DNA of 64,000 nt from Chryseobacterium oranimense (GTDB lineage: Bacteria; Bacteroidota; Bacteroidia; Flavobacteriales; Weeksellaceae), in NCBI RefSeq assembly GCF_900129755.1, contig NZ_FQWT01000002.1, forward strand, positions 186,001 to 250,000, read 5' to 3'. A model generated the notes under the pieces. It was given only the letters and a program-made list of their open reading frames with translations, searched no databases and was not told the DNA's origin. Below are positions 1-10,452 of the stretch, piece by piece; position 1 is the first letter of the stretch; each line of letters begins with the position of its first letter. Position numbers and translations under genes: made by a program.

Positions 1-191
1 AATACAATCCAAAAGTAATGAAGGTAACCTTCAAAAAATACAAAGAAATTTTTTACGTGAAATTTGACAAGAATAAGATCTACCTGACCGATAAGGATGG
101 GAATATTCAGAAATCCGAAGACTGCTGCTCCAGTATGGAAAGTGCAACACAAGATACCTGTACCTGCGAAAGCGAACTCTATCAACGATGA
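1..191 (+). CDS. 3' end of an unknown gene (partial)
   Basis: An open frame enters from the left edge (first full codon at 3) and ends at TGA 189-191, giving 62 residues of a C-terminus. It is rich in Lys and Asp and has a small Cys cluster near its end (EDCCSSM, then DTCTCESE). The next gene's ATG at 188 overlaps this stop in an ATGA arrangement, so the two are probably cotranslated. I do not recognise the family. The Cys-rich tail may bind metal or form disulfides, but that is only a guess. Confidence 0.6.
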   Translation, partial: YNPKVMKVTFKKYKEIFYVKFDKNKIYLTDKDGNIQKSEDCCSSMESATQDTCTCESELYQR

Positions 192-1159
192 AAGTACTAA
201 AAATTCTGCTCACTCTCTTTATTGTAGCCTCATGCAGCGGGACAGAGAAGCATCCTTATACTTTCTATTACTGGAAAACCCATCTTAAGCTTGATCAGGA
301 AGAAAAAAAGGTACTGGATCAGGCATCGGTTCCTTATCTGTACACCCGATTTTTTGACATAGACAAATCCAGCGGAAAATTCCAGCCGGTAGCTGCCATT
401 ACCCTGGACAAGAGTTTTAAAACCGATAAACAAATTGTGCCGACTGTTTTCATTACCAATCAGTCTATGTATCATATTTCAGCTGAGGAAATCAGGTTCC
501 TTGCAAAAAATGTTCATGATCTGGTTCAAAAAAAAGCCACGGAATACCATTTAAAGATAAGTAATGAAATTCAGATCGACTGTGACTGGACAGCCGGAAC
601 ACGGGACGATTATTTTAAATTCCTGAAGGAGCTGAAGAAGGTTTCAGGAAAAGAAATTACCTGTACCCTGCGGCTTCATCAGGTTAAGGATAAAAATGAA
701 ACGGGGATTCCGCCAGTAGAAAAAGTTTACCTGATGTGCTACTCTACTTCATCCCCACTTAAAAAATCCAGCAAAAACTCTATCCTGGATGTAAATGTTT
801 TAAAAAGCTATCTTTCCAGACTGGAGGATTATCCGATAAAAAACATGGAGGTGGCTTTACCGATTTATTCCTGGGGAATTGTGACGAATCATCTTGAAAA
901 GCATAAATTAATTAATGCCTTATCCAGAAAAGACCTGGAAAATCCAGGATTTAAAAGAATCTCGGATGATGAAGTTGAAGTCATCAAAGACGGTTTTTAT
1001 TTCGGAAGCTTTCTCAGCAAAGGTTTTAGAATCAGGGTTGAAGAAATATCTGATGATCAGCTGCAGGATGTTACCCGTTTCCTTGAGAAAAAAATACCAC
1101 ATTTTAATATAATTTATTATCAATTAGATAGTAAATTTGTAAGTAACAGAGTTTTTTAA
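188..1159 (+). CDS. Unknown lipoprotein, possibly TIM-barrel-like
   Basis: This 323-residue protein begins with a lipoprotein signal peptide whose lipobox ends VASC (Cys16), so it should be membrane anchored. The middle carries a conserved-looking IQIDCDW segment followed by YFKFLKELK, then VYLMCYS and VALPIYSWGI. Alternating hydrophobic strands of this kind, including an acidic strand end, occur in TIM-barrel hydrolases, but no catalytic signature is clear. It overlaps the preceding partial gene (ATGA) and lies 85 bases before the 907-residue gene, so the three may form one operon. The family is not recognised. Confidence 0.75.
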   Translation: MKVLKILLTLFIVASCSGTEKHPYTFYYWKTHLKLDQEEKKVLDQASVPYLYTRFFDIDKSSGKFQPVAAITLDKSFKTDKQIVPTVFITNQSMYHISAEEIRFLAKNVHDLVQKKATEYHLKISNEIQIDCDWTAGTRDDYFKFLKELKKVSGKEITCTLRLHQVKDKNETGIPPVEKVYLMCYSTSSPLKKSSKNSILDVNVLKSYLSRLEDYPIKNMEVALPIYSWGIVTNHLEKHKLINALSRKDLENPGFKRISDDEVEVIKDGFYFGSFLSKGFRIRVEEISDDQLQDVTRFLEKKIPHFNIIYYQLDSKFVSNRVF

Positions 1160-1244
1160 AGTCATGTTCATGGCTGGCTGATCAGCTTCGAGAATTTAAT
1201 TTTTACTGAATTCAGTTATAAAACTAAAAACACCCATCAACTAT

Positions 1245-3968
1245 ATGAAAAAATACATTCTTTCATTGGCGGTTCTATCGCTTTTCTATACAAAGTCTGA
1301 CGCCTGCGCGTGGTCGGACCCTGATTATGAATATTTCAACCTGTTTACCCAGAGCATCATTAAGGATAAATCTTACCTTCCTTTTCTGCTTACCTATTCC
1401 AACAGGTTCTATGGTGACTATAAGGGAATGCAGATTCCGGATGATAATATAGAAACCTGGAAAAAGTTTTTCAATAATCAACTGAATTATGCGGAAACAG
1501 AGAATCTGGTTTACAAGATCAGTATGAATGACCTGAATGCATTGAAAAATGGAGCACCAACCAATCCATTACTGCAGAAACTGGGCGCCGGATTCTATCA
1601 GAAATACAGAGAAGGCATTGATTATTTAATTGAGGCTAAATATCTGGAGCCTTATATGAGCATCAACTATGTGGAAAGTAAGGACTCATTTTATAGTAAT
1701 GGTCCTTCAAACAATGTGAATGCCACTTCCATAGATTACGCTAAAACAGTGAATGCATTAACTTCTCTGTATAATGCGGCAAGAAACCCGGAAATCAAAC
1801 AACGTTACGGATATCAACTGGTAAGATTCAACCACTATACGAGAAATTACGATGCGGCTCTTGAAGCTTTCAAAACCTATATAGAACCTATTAAGCAGAA
1901 AGGTACGGTTTATTTCATGGCACTGGACCAGCTTGCGGGTGCCCAGAGAGGAAAAGCAATGAATGCTGATGCCAACTGGAACTTTTTCCAGGTATTTATG
2001 CACAGCAAGGACCGTAAGGAATCTGCTTTTGTCTCAATGAAGCTGTCGGACACGGCTTCTTTCAGCAATATTATGAAGCGGGCCGGTACCAATGATGAGA
2101 AAAATATGGCTTATTTCTTACTGGGCTATGAAGGCTTTAATAATCCTATTCCTATTATGGAAAAGATGTACGACATCAACCCGGATTCTGAGATCCTGAA
2201 AGTAATGGCGGTAAGAAGCATCAACGAACTGGAAAGAAGCTATCTTCCGATCTATTATTACACATCGGATGCTACGGACAATGTCTATATACAGAGAGGA
2301 AATACGGATGATCACGATAAAACTTCCACATTTTCGAAATCCGGACCTGCAGAAGTAAAAAGAGAAGAGAAGCTTTCGTTCTGGCAAAAGATCGTAAGAT
2401 TCTTTAAAAATCTTTTCGGAGGATCGAAATCTGAAAGCAATGGCGGAGATAAAAATGATCAAAGCGATGACGAATTGCTGAACAATCCTGACAGGATTCC
2501 TTTCTATACCAAAACCGGCTATGGATATGATGAAAAGACTCAGGACTACCTGAACGACCTCGAAAAATTTACAGAGAAAACCAAAAAAGTATCTAAGGAT
2601 GAATACTGGCAGATTGCCGATGCCTATCTGAAGTTTCTGAAAAAAGACTATAAAGCAAGTTCTGAAGTTCTGGAAGACATTAAAACAACAAACCCGGAAT
2701 ACCTGGAAGAGATCAAAAGGATGAAGGTCCTGAATGATATAGTTTCGCATCCTAAGATTGACGCGGAATATGAAGATCATTTAATGAAAGATTATGCCGA
2801 TTATTTCGTTAAAAAAGAAGTAAAAAAAGACAGCACGAATACGGATTACGATTATTATGGTGAAACTCCGTCTACAGTAGACTTCCTGAAAGACGTCCTT
2901 GCCAACCGCTACTTCCTCCAAGGTGAGGACGGAAAATCGTTCCTGATGAACAATAAGCTTTCGGATCTTCAGTATAACCCGAATTCAAGCCTGGTAAAAA
3001 GCGTTGAAGACTTCTACAAAAAACCCAATAAAACCCAATTTGAGCAGCAAATCATCGCTAAAAACATGGATAATGTAGGAAATATTGATGCTTTCTTCAG
3101 CATGATCTATGGAGACAGGGCTATGAAACTGGCAGATTTTGAAAAAGCTAAATCGTATTACGAAAAAGCCCAGGGCTTTGCAGGAATTCCACGAATGAAT
3201 TATGACTGGACCGATAAAGGGGAGAAAATCACTCCGAAACAATATGCAGCAGGTGAATATAACGGATTCAGAGATATTTCGAATCTTGTTTTCGGGCATA
3301 ATGTATGGGAAAGTTTCGGAAGTCCGGAAACTGAAAGTATGGAGGCCGAAGATTATTCTGTATTCCCTTTCATTAAAAGCAGGATGAATAAATTGGAACT
3401 GGCAGATGCCCTGATCCAGCTTAAAAAGATCAGCAATGGAACGGATGAAAAAGCCGCCGCAGCCAGCCAGCTGATCGGAAACCTGCTGTACAACACTTCA
3501 AGCCTGGGATATTACCGCCAGCTTTTCGTGATGGATATTGATAACAGCAACGGAGGAAAGTATGATTTCTGGAATACGGACCGAAAAAATCCTTACAAAT
3601 ATTATTACAAGAATTTCCTTGATACAACTTATATTGAACCTGATAATTTTGATCTGGCCATTAATTATTATCAAAAAGCCTTAAAGCTTTCAAAGAATAA
3701 GGAACAGAGAGCCAGGGTTCTTTTCCAGATGGCCAGCGCAGAACAAGGGAAGTATTATCAGTATGAAGCTAAAAATGCATCTCAGATAAGCTACTCGGAT
3801 CCTCAGTACTCTGAAAAGGAACAGGCTCATCAGGCTGAACTGGACAATATCAGAAACCAGAAATACAGAACCTATTTTGCCCAGCTGAAATCTCAGTATG
3901 CAGATACTGAAACAATGAAGGGGCTGGCCGGAAGCTGCAGCTATTTCGGATATTTTCTGAGAAAATAA
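1245..3968 (+). CDS. Large exported protein with helical (TPR-like) segments, unknown function
   Basis: The 907-residue protein has a Sec signal peptide (residues 1-20, cut near SDA-CAW), so it is periplasmic or on the cell surface. Long helical stretches with spaced aromatic and small residues, for example FEKAKSYYEKAQGFAG and FDLAINYYQKALKLS, look like TPR or Sel1-type units toward the C-terminus. A basic, low-complexity stretch near residues 375-410 probably links two halves. There is no T9SS sorting domain. It ends just before a strong hairpin terminator. The function is unknown; a scaffold or assembly role is only suggested by the repeats. Confidence 0.75.
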   Translation: MKKYILSLAVLSLFYTKSDACAWSDPDYEYFNLFTQSIIKDKSYLPFLLTYSNRFYGDYKGMQIPDDNIETWKKFFNNQLNYAETENLVYKISMNDLNALKNGAPTNPLLQKLGAGFYQKYREGIDYLIEAKYLEPYMSINYVESKDSFYSNGPSNNVNATSIDYAKTVNALTSLYNAARNPEIKQRYGYQLVRFNHYTRNYDAALEAFKTYIEPIKQKGTVYFMALDQLAGAQRGKAMNADANWNFFQVFMHSKDRKESAFVSMKLSDTASFSNIMKRAGTNDEKNMAYFLLGYEGFNNPIPIMEKMYDINPDSEILKVMAVRSINELERSYLPIYYYTSDATDNVYIQRGNTDDHDKTSTFSKSGPAEVKREEKLSFWQKIVRFFKNLFGGSKSESNGGDKNDQSDDELLNNPDRIPFYTKTGYGYDEKTQDYLNDLEKFTEKTKKVSKDEYWQIADAYLKFLKKDYKASSEVLEDIKTTNPEYLEEIKRMKVLNDIVSHPKIDAEYEDHLMKDYADYFVKKEVKKDSTNTDYDYYGETPSTVDFLKDVLANRYFLQGEDGKSFLMNNKLSDLQYNPNSSLVKSVEDFYKKPNKTQFEQQIIAKNMDNVGNIDAFFSMIYGDRAMKLADFEKAKSYYEKAQGFAGIPRMNYDWTDKGEKITPKQYAAGEYNGFRDISNLVFGHNVWESFGSPETESMEAEDYSVFPFIKSRMNKLELADALIQLKKISNGTDEKAAAASQLIGNLLYNTSSLGYYRQLFVMDIDNSNGGKYDFWNTDRKNPYKYYYKNFLDTTYIEPDNFDLAINYYQKALKLSKNKEQRARVLFQMASAEQGKYYQYEAKNASQISYSDPQYSEKEQAHQAELDNIRNQKYRTYFAQLKSQYADTETMKGLAGSCSYFGYFLRK

Positions 3969-3990
3969 TCAGGCATTTATTTATATATAA

Positions 3991-4018
3991 AAAGGAATCT
4001 TTACGATTCCTTTTTTTC
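3991..4018 (+). terminator. Hairpin terminator shared by convergent genes
   Basis: AAAGGAATC (3991-3999) pairs with GATTCCTTT (4005-4013), and T-rich sequence follows on the plus strand. The hairpin also contains the last codons and the stop of the minus-strand gene that ends at 4001, so terminator and coding sequence overlap. Confidence 0.8.
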
Positions 4019-4498
4019 TTGCTGTTTCTGAAGCCACTCTTCGTGTTTATGCTTAAAAAATTCATGCTTGTAATCCTGATTTCTCTGAGCTGCATCTATA
4101 GAATGTGAAGTGTGGATATCTGCGTCTTCTTTGGCAAATTTAGCCAGCTGCTCATAGTAGCAGTGAAGCTGATCGAGCTCTTTTTCAGTAAGGTCCTCAA
4201 TATCTACAATCCTGTTGCTTGCTTTTTCATGGGCTGCAATAAGTTCATTAAGCTTGATCTGAATTGCTTTTGAATCCTTATTCTGAGCTTTCTGAATTAA
4301 GAAAACCATTAAAAAAGTAATGATTGTAGTTCCGGTATTTATGACCAGCTGCCAGGTTTCGGAGTAGTTGAAAACAGGTCCTGAAGCTGCCCAGACAATA
4401 ACGATGAGCACGGCTCCGATAAATGCGTGTGAACTTCCTGTAAATTTGGTTGCCCAATCTGAAAATCTCTCAAAAAGATTACTATTTTTATGGCTCAT
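4001..4498 (-). CDS. Low-affinity iron permease family membrane protein
   Basis: The 165-residue product has two hydrophobic segments near the N-terminus (AFIGAVLIVIVWAASG and a second around TTIITFLMVFLI), then a long charged helical tail with KLNELIAAHEKASNRIVDIEDL. This layout matches the bacterial 'low affinity iron permease' family, which is named after a yeast transporter and whose transport role in bacteria is doubtful. I start at the ATG at 4498 (MSHKNS), because the 39 residues of the longer frame upstream do not look like protein. It is monocistronic and convergent with the 907-residue gene. Confidence 0.75.
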   Translation of the reverse strand: MSHKNSNLFERFSDWATKFTGSSHAFIGAVLIVIVWAASGPVFNYSETWQLVINTGTTIITFLMVFLIQKAQNKDSKAIQIKLNELIAAHEKASNRIVDIEDLTEKELDQLHCYYEQLAKFAKEDADIHTSHSIDAAQRNQDYKHEFFKHKHEEWLQKQQEKKES

Positions 4499-4602
4499 GA
4501 CGTCGATTCTTTTAATGGCTAAATGTATTGAATTAACTTGAATTGAGGGATAAAATTTAGAAAGAACAACAGGAAGAATGATTTTCTTCCTGACGTTGCT
4601 TA

Positions 4603-4643
4603 AAAACAAAAACATTAAGACAGAAGTCCTGCCTTAATGTTTT
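4603..4643 (-). terminator. Terminator of the siderophore receptor operon
   Basis: AAAACATTAAG (4609-4619) pairs with CTTAATGTTTT (4633-4643). Read on the minus strand, the stem is followed by a T-rich run. It lies after the small lipoprotein gene. Confidence 0.75.
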
Positions 4644-4675
4644 CTAATTAAAATTTGATATGAATGTTCTTTTTA

Positions 4676-4951
4676 TTATTTCTTCCCGAAAGTAATTTCT
4701 TCAGATAGTTTATACATCTGCATGGAAGGCAGATCTTTTCCGAACCAGATAGGTTTTATTCCCGGAGGCATTCCGGTATTCACCCAGGGATTATTCCAGT
4801 TATTCCACTGGTATAGATTATTGATGGTATTAAATCTCATTGCTTCAGTGGCAGCCTTTAGTTCTTCTTCTGAAAGTTCCGTATCGGAAGCACAGGATAC
4901 TATGGCTGTTCCAAAAACCACTGCATAAGCTATTGCTCTTATATTTTTCAT
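4676..4951 (-). CDS. Small lipoprotein downstream of the siderophore receptor
   Basis: The 91-residue protein has a lipobox ending AIVSC (Cys20), so it is predicted to be lipidated. The mature part has a short acidic helix and a Trp/Asn/Pro-rich stretch (NLYQWNNWNNPWVNTG). It begins 22 bases after the end of the TonB receptor gene in the same direction and shares its terminator, so it probably takes part in iron or siderophore uptake. The family is not recognised and no metal-binding motif is evident. Confidence 0.7.
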   Translation of the reverse strand: MKNIRAIAYAVVFGTAIVSCASDTELSEEELKAATEAMRFNTINNLYQWNNWNNPWVNTGMPPGIKPIWFGKDLPSMQMYKLSEEITFGKK

Positions 4952-4973
4952 GATGAATAATTAATTTTCCCGA

Positions 4974-7193
4974 TTAGAATTTATAATTAACCTGTACGGC
5001 AAAGTTTCTCGGCTGGATCTGATCGATGTATCCTCCTCTGAAATAAGAGCTGTACCCTACCGAATCGAAGATGTTATTAAAGAATACCCTTAATCCCAAA
5101 CCATTTTTCAGGGTATATCCTGCCTGGGCATCTACTGTTGTATATTCCGGCATGTTAAACGGTTTCGTTCCCGGACTTATACTATTGGCATGACCTGCAG
5201 TGAAAGTTTTCTGAGTCCATTCATCAACGGGTCTTTTTCCTACGTAATAAATTCCGGCTCCTATATCAAGACCTGTTAAGGCTCCTGTATTAAATTTATA
5301 ATTCAGCCAGCCGTTTGCTGTATGTTTAGGGGCATTCATTGGTGCTGAACCGTTCACGTATGCAGGACTGTTCTGATACTGAGCATCCAGATAAGCCCAC
5401 CCTGACATTACCTGTAAGTTTGGAAGGATTCTACCGATTAATTCTACTTCAATTCCTTTTCTCCTTAGCTCTCCGGCAAGACCGTACATAGTCTGCTTAT
5501 TGATCACGACAGGGTTATAATTTTCATCAAGGATGGTAAAAGACAGATGGTCTGTTTTAATGTCAAACAATGTGATATTAAATCTCAAACGTTCATTGAA
5601 CCAGTCGGATTTAATACCTGCCTCCCACTGTTTGGTTGTGGAAGCTCCTACATTTCCTCCTGCTAAAAGAACATTATTGGCTGATCTCAACGAAGTGGTT
5701 GTAGTGTAAGACCCAAAAACATTAACGTTTTCTACAGGGAACAGCATCAGTCCGAATGAAGGGTTCCATGCATCGCTTACATTATCGCCTGCACCGTTTA
5801 CTCTGCTATAACGAACACCGGCATGTGCTTTTACATATTTCCCGAAAGACATTACATCCTGTGCCATTGCTCCGAAAGTAGGTGTTCTTACCACTCCGGG
5901 CTCTTTAGACTGATCGTATACTACGTTTACCGGTAATGTGTTTGAAATTCCCTTCATCACATCAAATGAATCCAGTGGGTTATTGGCATTGATAAGATTA
6001 GCCTGAGAAATAGAATTTTTGTAGGCATTAAAAGCATAGGTAGTCACTTCGCTTTCCTTCCAGTCTACTCCTACCTGAAACGTATGCCTGATGAACCCGG
6101 TCTGAATATTTTCTCCAATGAAGTCTGCCTGGAACACTCTGTTCGCATCAATACTTCTGCTTTTTCCTATTGTTCTGTAACGTTCGGTCCAGGGAGTGTT
6201 TTTAGCATGGGCTATAGATGATGCCTCACTGTTTACTTCTCTTTCTCCGGAAATATAGGCTGCTCTTAACTTCAACTTATCGGTAAGCTTTCTTTCTACC
6301 AGAGTAGAGAAGTTGAATGACTGTACTTTTGTGAAATCTGAAGTGTATCCCAGAAAAGCTCCTTTAGGCATTGTGTAAAGAGCCTCTACATTTCCTTCTG
6401 CAAGATTGATTGTTCCTCTGTCCGGAGTTCTTTTGTCATGAAGATAATCCATTTCAACAACAATCTGTGTTTTATCGTCAGGACGATAAGCTACGGATGG
6501 GTTGATATAAATTCTTTCCCCTTCCACATGAGACCTGAAAGAGTTGTTGTTCTGATAGGCACCATTAAATCTTACAGCAACTTTCCCCTGGGAATCCAAA
6601 ACTCTCTGTAAATCTACAGTCGGTCTGTAAAAATCCCAGCTTCCATATCTGAAACCGACATTACTTTTATTGACAAACTGAGGCTTTTTCGTTACCACGT
6701 TGATGACTCCACCTGCTGAACCCAGCCCATTTCCTATGCCCTGCGTAACCGCCGCTGAACCTTTCAGGACCTGGATGCTTTCAACTCCCTGCATATCGGT
6801 GATCATTCCGGCTGTACGGAAATCGGAATCCATCTGAACACCATTTTTCAGAACAGGTACTCCACGGTACCCCCGGATAGACATACTTTCGTTTCCACCA
6901 CCGTAGCTTGAAAACAATGTAACCCCCGGCACGTTTTTAGCCACATCTGTTATCGTAAGGCTTCCCAATTCTTCGATTGCTTTATGAGAGATCACGGAGA
7001 TACTCTGGATCTGGTCTCTGGTCTTCAAGGGTAATCTGGTAATGGCTTCAAGCCCCGCAGGCTGTTTCTTTTTTTCACCAAATAACTCTACTTCATCAAT
7101 TTCTTTTGATTTTTTAATAGAATCATTCACTTGCTGTGCGTTTACAAAAACCCCACCCAATACAAGCAGAGAAAAGGATACTACTTTATTCAT
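4974..7193 (-). CDS. TonB-dependent siderophore receptor
   Basis: The 739-residue outer-membrane receptor should import ferric siderophores using TonB energy. A signal peptide (MNKVVSFSLLVLGGVFVNAQ) precedes a plug domain with typical text: SIRGYRGVPVLKNGVQ, then VESIQVLKGSAAVTQG and GGVINVVTKKP. A 22-strand barrel follows and ends with the usual aromatic residue (VNYKF). There is no N-terminal carboxypeptidase-like domain of the SusC type. I start at 7193 because the upstream codons of the longer frame lie in the promoter (TAATTTTG at 7215-7208). The AT-rich region above the promoter is where a Fur site would be expected. The substrate cannot be told from sequence. Confidence 0.92.
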   Translation of the reverse strand: MNKVVSFSLLVLGGVFVNAQQVNDSIKKSKEIDEVELFGEKKKQPAGLEAITRLPLKTRDQIQSISVISHKAIEELGSLTITDVAKNVPGVTLFSSYGGGNESMSIRGYRGVPVLKNGVQMDSDFRTAGMITDMQGVESIQVLKGSAAVTQGIGNGLGSAGGVINVVTKKPQFVNKSNVGFRYGSWDFYRPTVDLQRVLDSQGKVAVRFNGAYQNNNSFRSHVEGERIYINPSVAYRPDDKTQIVVEMDYLHDKRTPDRGTINLAEGNVEALYTMPKGAFLGYTSDFTKVQSFNFSTLVERKLTDKLKLRAAYISGEREVNSEASSIAHAKNTPWTERYRTIGKSRSIDANRVFQADFIGENIQTGFIRHTFQVGVDWKESEVTTYAFNAYKNSISQANLINANNPLDSFDVMKGISNTLPVNVVYDQSKEPGVVRTPTFGAMAQDVMSFGKYVKAHAGVRYSRVNGAGDNVSDAWNPSFGLMLFPVENVNVFGSYTTTTSLRSANNVLLAGGNVGASTTKQWEAGIKSDWFNERLRFNITLFDIKTDHLSFTILDENYNPVVINKQTMYGLAGELRRKGIEVELIGRILPNLQVMSGWAYLDAQYQNSPAYVNGSAPMNAPKHTANGWLNYKFNTGALTGLDIGAGIYYVGKRPVDEWTQKTFTAGHANSISPGTKPFNMPEYTTVDAQAGYTLKNGLGLRVFFNNIFDSVGYSSYFRGGYIDQIQPRNFAVQVNYKF

Positions 7194-7207
7194 CTGATAA
7201 TTTTTTA

Positions 7208-7215
7208 CAAAATTA
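7208..7215 (-). promoter_or_regulatory. -7 box of the siderophore receptor promoter
   Basis: TAATTTTG on the minus strand matches the Bacteroidota -7 consensus TAnnTTTG, 15 bases before the ATG. No TTTG or TTG is seen at the normal -33 distance. An AT-rich, weakly symmetric stretch at about 7216-7240 could hold a Fur operator. Confidence 0.5.
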
Positions 7216-7447
7216 TTATTTTTATTAATTCTAAATAAATAAAGCAGACTGACATATCTCACCTGCCATGATTCAGCATTATCAGATTATAAATGAGTTT
7301 TAAAGTGAAGTGAGGATCCCTTAATAATCGGCAGAACTCATTATAGGTACCAAAGCAAATCCGGTTTAAAGGTATAAGGGAGAAAATAATATTACGATGT
7401 ATTTTTTATACTGTGTTGGCCGTATCGGACATTTCAATTTTTATAAA

Positions 7448-7480
7448 CAAAAAAAATCCGTTCCTAAAAAGGAACGGATT
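7448..7480 (-). terminator. Terminator of the rpsL-rpsG-fusA-rpsJ operon
   Basis: AATCCGTTCC (7455-7464) pairs with GGAACGGATT (7471-7480). On the minus strand the hairpin is followed by a run of Ts, the classic intrinsic terminator layout, about 28 bases after the rpsJ stop. Confidence 0.9.
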
Positions 7481-7507
7481 CTATAATCATTGCAAAGTAT
7501 GCAGTTA

Positions 7508-7813
7508 TCACACTTTAATTTCAACGTCTACACCGCTTGGTAACTCTAATTTCATTAGAGCATCAACAGTTTTAGAAGAAGAAGAGTAGATATCCATCAG
7601 TCTCTTGTGAGCTGAAAGCTGGAACTGCTCTCTTGCTTTCTTGTTTACGTGCGGAGATCTCAACACTGTGAAGATTCTCTTATTCGTTGGCAATGGAATT
7701 GGCCCGTTTACAACAGCACCAGTAGCCTTTACCGTTTTTACGATTTTCTCAGCAGACTTGTCTACCAAGTTGTAATCGTAAGATTTTAGTTTTATTCTGA
7801 TTCTTTGTGACAT
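7508..7813 (-). CDS. rpsJ: Ribosomal protein S10 (uS10)
   Basis: The 101-residue protein matches uS10 along its full length: [17 protein letters not shown] at the start, [23 protein letters not shown] in the middle loop region, and [18 protein letters not shown] at the end. S10 sits in the 30S head and, as NusE, also takes part in antitermination. It follows fusA by 16 bases and is the last gene of the operon, because a strong terminator comes next. In many relatives rpsJ leads directly into rplC and the S10 cluster; here it does not. Confidence 0.98.
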   Translation of the reverse strand: MSQRIRIKLKSYDYNLVDKSAEKIVKTVKATGAVVNGPIPLPTNKRIFTVLRSPHVNKKAREQFQLSAHKRLMDIYSSSSKTVDALMKLELPSGVDVEIKV

Positions 7814-7829
7814 TTCTTTAATTTAAAAA

Positions 7830-9947
7830 TTAACCTTTTGCTTTAGCAATGATTTCTTCAGCAACGTTTTGTGGAGTTTGTGCGTATTTCTCTAATTCCA
7901 TAGAAGAAGTAGCTCTTCCTGATGAAAGTGTTCTTAGAGTTGTTACATATCCAAACATTTCAGAAAGTGGAACAGAACCTTTGATTACAACAGCTCCGTT
8001 TTTCTCTTCCTGACCGCTGATCGTACCTCTTCTCTTGTTAAGGTCACCGATGATGTTACCCATATACTCTTCCGGAGTTACAACCTCCAGTTTCATAATA
8101 GGCTCCATGATCACTGGCTTAGCAGCTTTACCTGCTTCTTTGAAACCAAGCTTAGCAGCCATTTCGAAAGAAAGAGCGTCAGAATCCACTGCGTGGAAAG
8201 ATCCGTCTTTAAGAGTAACTTTAATACCTTCAACTTCGAAACCAGCTAATGGCCCGTTCTTCATTGCAGCTTTAAATCCTTTTTCAATTGCAGGAACGAA
8301 TTCTCTAGGAACGTTACCACCTTTGATCTCATTGATGAATTCTAAACCAACTTTACCTTCGTCTGCAGGTCCTAGTTCAAATACAATGTCAGCAAATTTA
8401 CCTTTACCTCCAGATTGCTTTTTGTAAACCTCTCTGTGGTTGGCAACTCTTGTTAAGTTTTCTTTGTACTCTACCTGAGGTTGTCCCTGGTTTACTTCAA
8501 CTTTGAATTCTCTCTTCATACGGTCAACAATGATATCCAAGTGAAGCTCACCCATACCAGAGATAATCGTTTGTCCAGAAGCTTCGTCAGTTCTTACAGT
8601 AAATGTAGGATCTTCTTCAGCCAATTTAGCTAGAGCGTTACCCATTTTATCCTGGTCAGCTTTAGTTTTAGGCTCAACAGCGATACCAATTACCGGATCA
8701 GGGAATACCATCGATTCTAGAACGATTGGGTGTTTCTCATCACACATAGTATCACCTGTTTTGATAGACTTGAATCCTACAGCAGCACCAATATCACCAG
8801 CTTCAATATATTCTACCGGGTTTTGCTTGTTAGCGTGCATCTGATAGATTCTTGAGATTCTTTCTTTATCTCCAGAACGAGTGTTCAGGATATAAGAACC
8901 AGCATCAAGTCTTCCAGAGTAAGCTCTGAAGAATGCTAATCTTCCCACGAACGGGTCAGTAGCAATCTTAAATGCTAATGCAGAGAAAGGCTCATCTACA
9001 GATGGTTTTCTTGTAATCTCAGCATCTGTTCTTGGGTCAGTACCTTTGATATCATCTTTATCCAATGGAGAAGGCAAGTATTTACATACTGCATCCAACA
9101 TAAACTGTACTCCTTTATTTTTGAATGAAGAACCACAAGTCATTGGGATAATAGATAAATCGATAGTTGCAGCTCTCAATGCAGCATTGATTTCTTCTTC
9201 TGTAATTGAATCCGGATCTTCAAAGAATTTCTCCATCAAAGTTTCGTCATATTCAGAAACAGCTTCAACTAATTTCTCTCTATATTCAAGAACTTCATCT
9301 TTCATGTCTTCAGGAATTGGAACTACCTCGAAAGTAGCACCTTGTCCAGCTTCATCCCAGATGATCGCTCTGTTTTTAATTAAGTCTACAACTCCTTTGA
9401 AATCTTCTTCAGCACCGATTGGTAAAACGATTGGAACTGCATTAGATCCTAACATTTCTTTTACTTGTTTTACAACGTTCAAGAAGTCAGCACCCTGTCT
9501 GTCCATTTTGTTTACGAATCCCATTCTCGCAACTTTGTAGTTGTCAGCAAGTCTCCAGTTTGTTTCAGACTGAGGCTCTACTCCATCTACTGCAGAGAAA
9601 AGGAATACCAATCCATCCAATACTCTTAAAGATCTGTTTACTTCTACAGTGAAGTCAACGTGTCCCGGTGTATCGATGATGTTGAAGTGGTAAGGTTTAG
9701 TTTCAGCAACAGGTTTTCCTTGATCCGTTGGAAAGTTCCAAGAACAAGTAGTTGCAGCAGAAGTAATAGTAATACCTCTTTCTGCTTCCTGCTCCATCCA
9801 GTCCATTGTAGAAGCACCATCGTGAACTTCTCCAATTTTGTGGTTTACCCCTGTATAGAATAAAATTCTTTCTGTAGTGGTAGTCTTACCTGCATCAATA
9901 TGCGCAGCAATACCAATATTTCTTGTAAATTTAAGATCTCTTCCCAT
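7830..9947 (-). CDS. fusA: Elongation factor G
   Basis: This 705-residue translational GTPase drives tRNA-mRNA translocation and, with RRF, ribosome recycling. The G1 loop [14 protein letters not shown], the switch region with [17 protein letters not shown] (G3) and NKMD (G4) are all present. Domains II-V follow, ending with [20 protein letters not shown]. Length is normal for bacterial EF-G. It lies 6 bases after rpsG and 16 bases before rpsJ. tuf, which often follows fusA in other phyla, is absent from this operon. Confidence 0.99.
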   Translation of the reverse strand: MGRDLKFTRNIGIAAHIDAGKTTTTERILFYTGVNHKIGEVHDGASTMDWMEQEAERGITITSAATTCSWNFPTDQGKPVAETKPYHFNIIDTPGHVDFTVEVNRSLRVLDGLVFLFSAVDGVEPQSETNWRLADNYKVARMGFVNKMDRQGADFLNVVKQVKEMLGSNAVPIVLPIGAEEDFKGVVDLIKNRAIIWDEAGQGATFEVVPIPEDMKDEVLEYREKLVEAVSEYDETLMEKFFEDPDSITEEEINAALRAATIDLSIIPMTCGSSFKNKGVQFMLDAVCKYLPSPLDKDDIKGTDPRTDAEITRKPSVDEPFSALAFKIATDPFVGRLAFFRAYSGRLDAGSYILNTRSGDKERISRIYQMHANKQNPVEYIEAGDIGAAVGFKSIKTGDTMCDEKHPIVLESMVFPDPVIGIAVEPKTKADQDKMGNALAKLAEEDPTFTVRTDEASGQTIISGMGELHLDIIVDRMKREFKVEVNQGQPQVEYKENLTRVANHREVYKKQSGGKGKFADIVFELGPADEGKVGLEFINEIKGGNVPREFVPAIEKGFKAAMKNGPLAGFEVEGIKVTLKDGSFHAVDSDALSFEMAAKLGFKEAGKAAKPVIMEPIMKLEVVTPEEYMGNIIGDLNKRRGTISGQEEKNGAVVIKGSVPLSEMFGYVTTLRTLSSGRATSSMELEKYAQTPQNVAEEIIAKAKG

Positions 9948-9953
9948 TTCAGA

Positions 9954-10430
9954 TTAGAATTTAAAGTGTGAAAACGCTTTGTTAGCTTCCGCCATTTTGT
10001 GAGTATCACTCTTTTTCTTGTAAGCAGCACCTTCTTCTCTTGAAGCAGCTACAACTTCGTTAGCTAATTTCAAAGCCATTGACTTATCATTTCTAGCTTT
10101 TGAATATTTGATTAACCATTTCATCGCCATAGAAATTTTTCTGTCAGCTCTGATTGGCATTGGGATTTGGAAGTTAGCTCCACCTACTCTTCTAGAACGT
10201 ACTTCTACGTGAGGCATTACATTAGTAAGTGCATCTTTCCAGATTTCTAGTGCAGTTTTTTCGTTGTCTCCTTTTTTAGTTTCTACGATATCTAATGCAT
10301 CATAGAAAATTTTAAATGCGATTGACTTCTTACCGTCAAGCATCAGGTTATTTACGAATCTGGTTACCAATTGATCATTAAACTTCGGATCTGGTAACAA
10401 CGCTCTTTTTTTAGCTTTTGTCTTTCTCAT
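9954..10430 (-). CDS. rpsG: Ribosomal protein S7 (uS7)
   Basis: This 158-residue primary 16S rRNA-binding protein nucleates assembly of the 30S head. Recognisable segments are [51 protein letters not shown] and the C-terminal [21 protein letters not shown]. It lies 22 bases after rpsL and 6 bases before fusA. In E. coli S7 represses this operon translationally; whether that holds here cannot be judged. Confidence 0.99.
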   Translation of the reverse strand: MRKTKAKKRALLPDPKFNDQLVTRFVNNLMLDGKKSIAFKIFYDALDIVETKKGDNEKTALEIWKDALTNVMPHVEVRSRRVGGANFQIPMPIRADRKISMAMKWLIKYSKARNDKSMALKLANEVVAASREEGAAYKKKSDTHKMAEANKAFSHFKF

Positions 10431-10452
10431 TGTCTTGTACCTTATTTAATGA

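Larger units (their letters stand above)
7194..7507. other. Intergenic region between siderophore receptor and rpsJ
   Basis: This 314-base gap holds the receptor's promoter at its left end and the str-operon terminator at its right. Between about 7250 and 7445 I see no coding sequence with a credible start and no clear RNA structure. Confidence 0.6.

Noticed and set aside
2118..2780. Antisense frame in the 907-residue gene
   Set aside because: The sense gene has a clean start, signal peptide and terminator, while this frame has none.
8035..8427. Open frame opposite fusA
   Set aside because: It is an antisense frame of a highly conserved gene, with no start signal and atypical composition.
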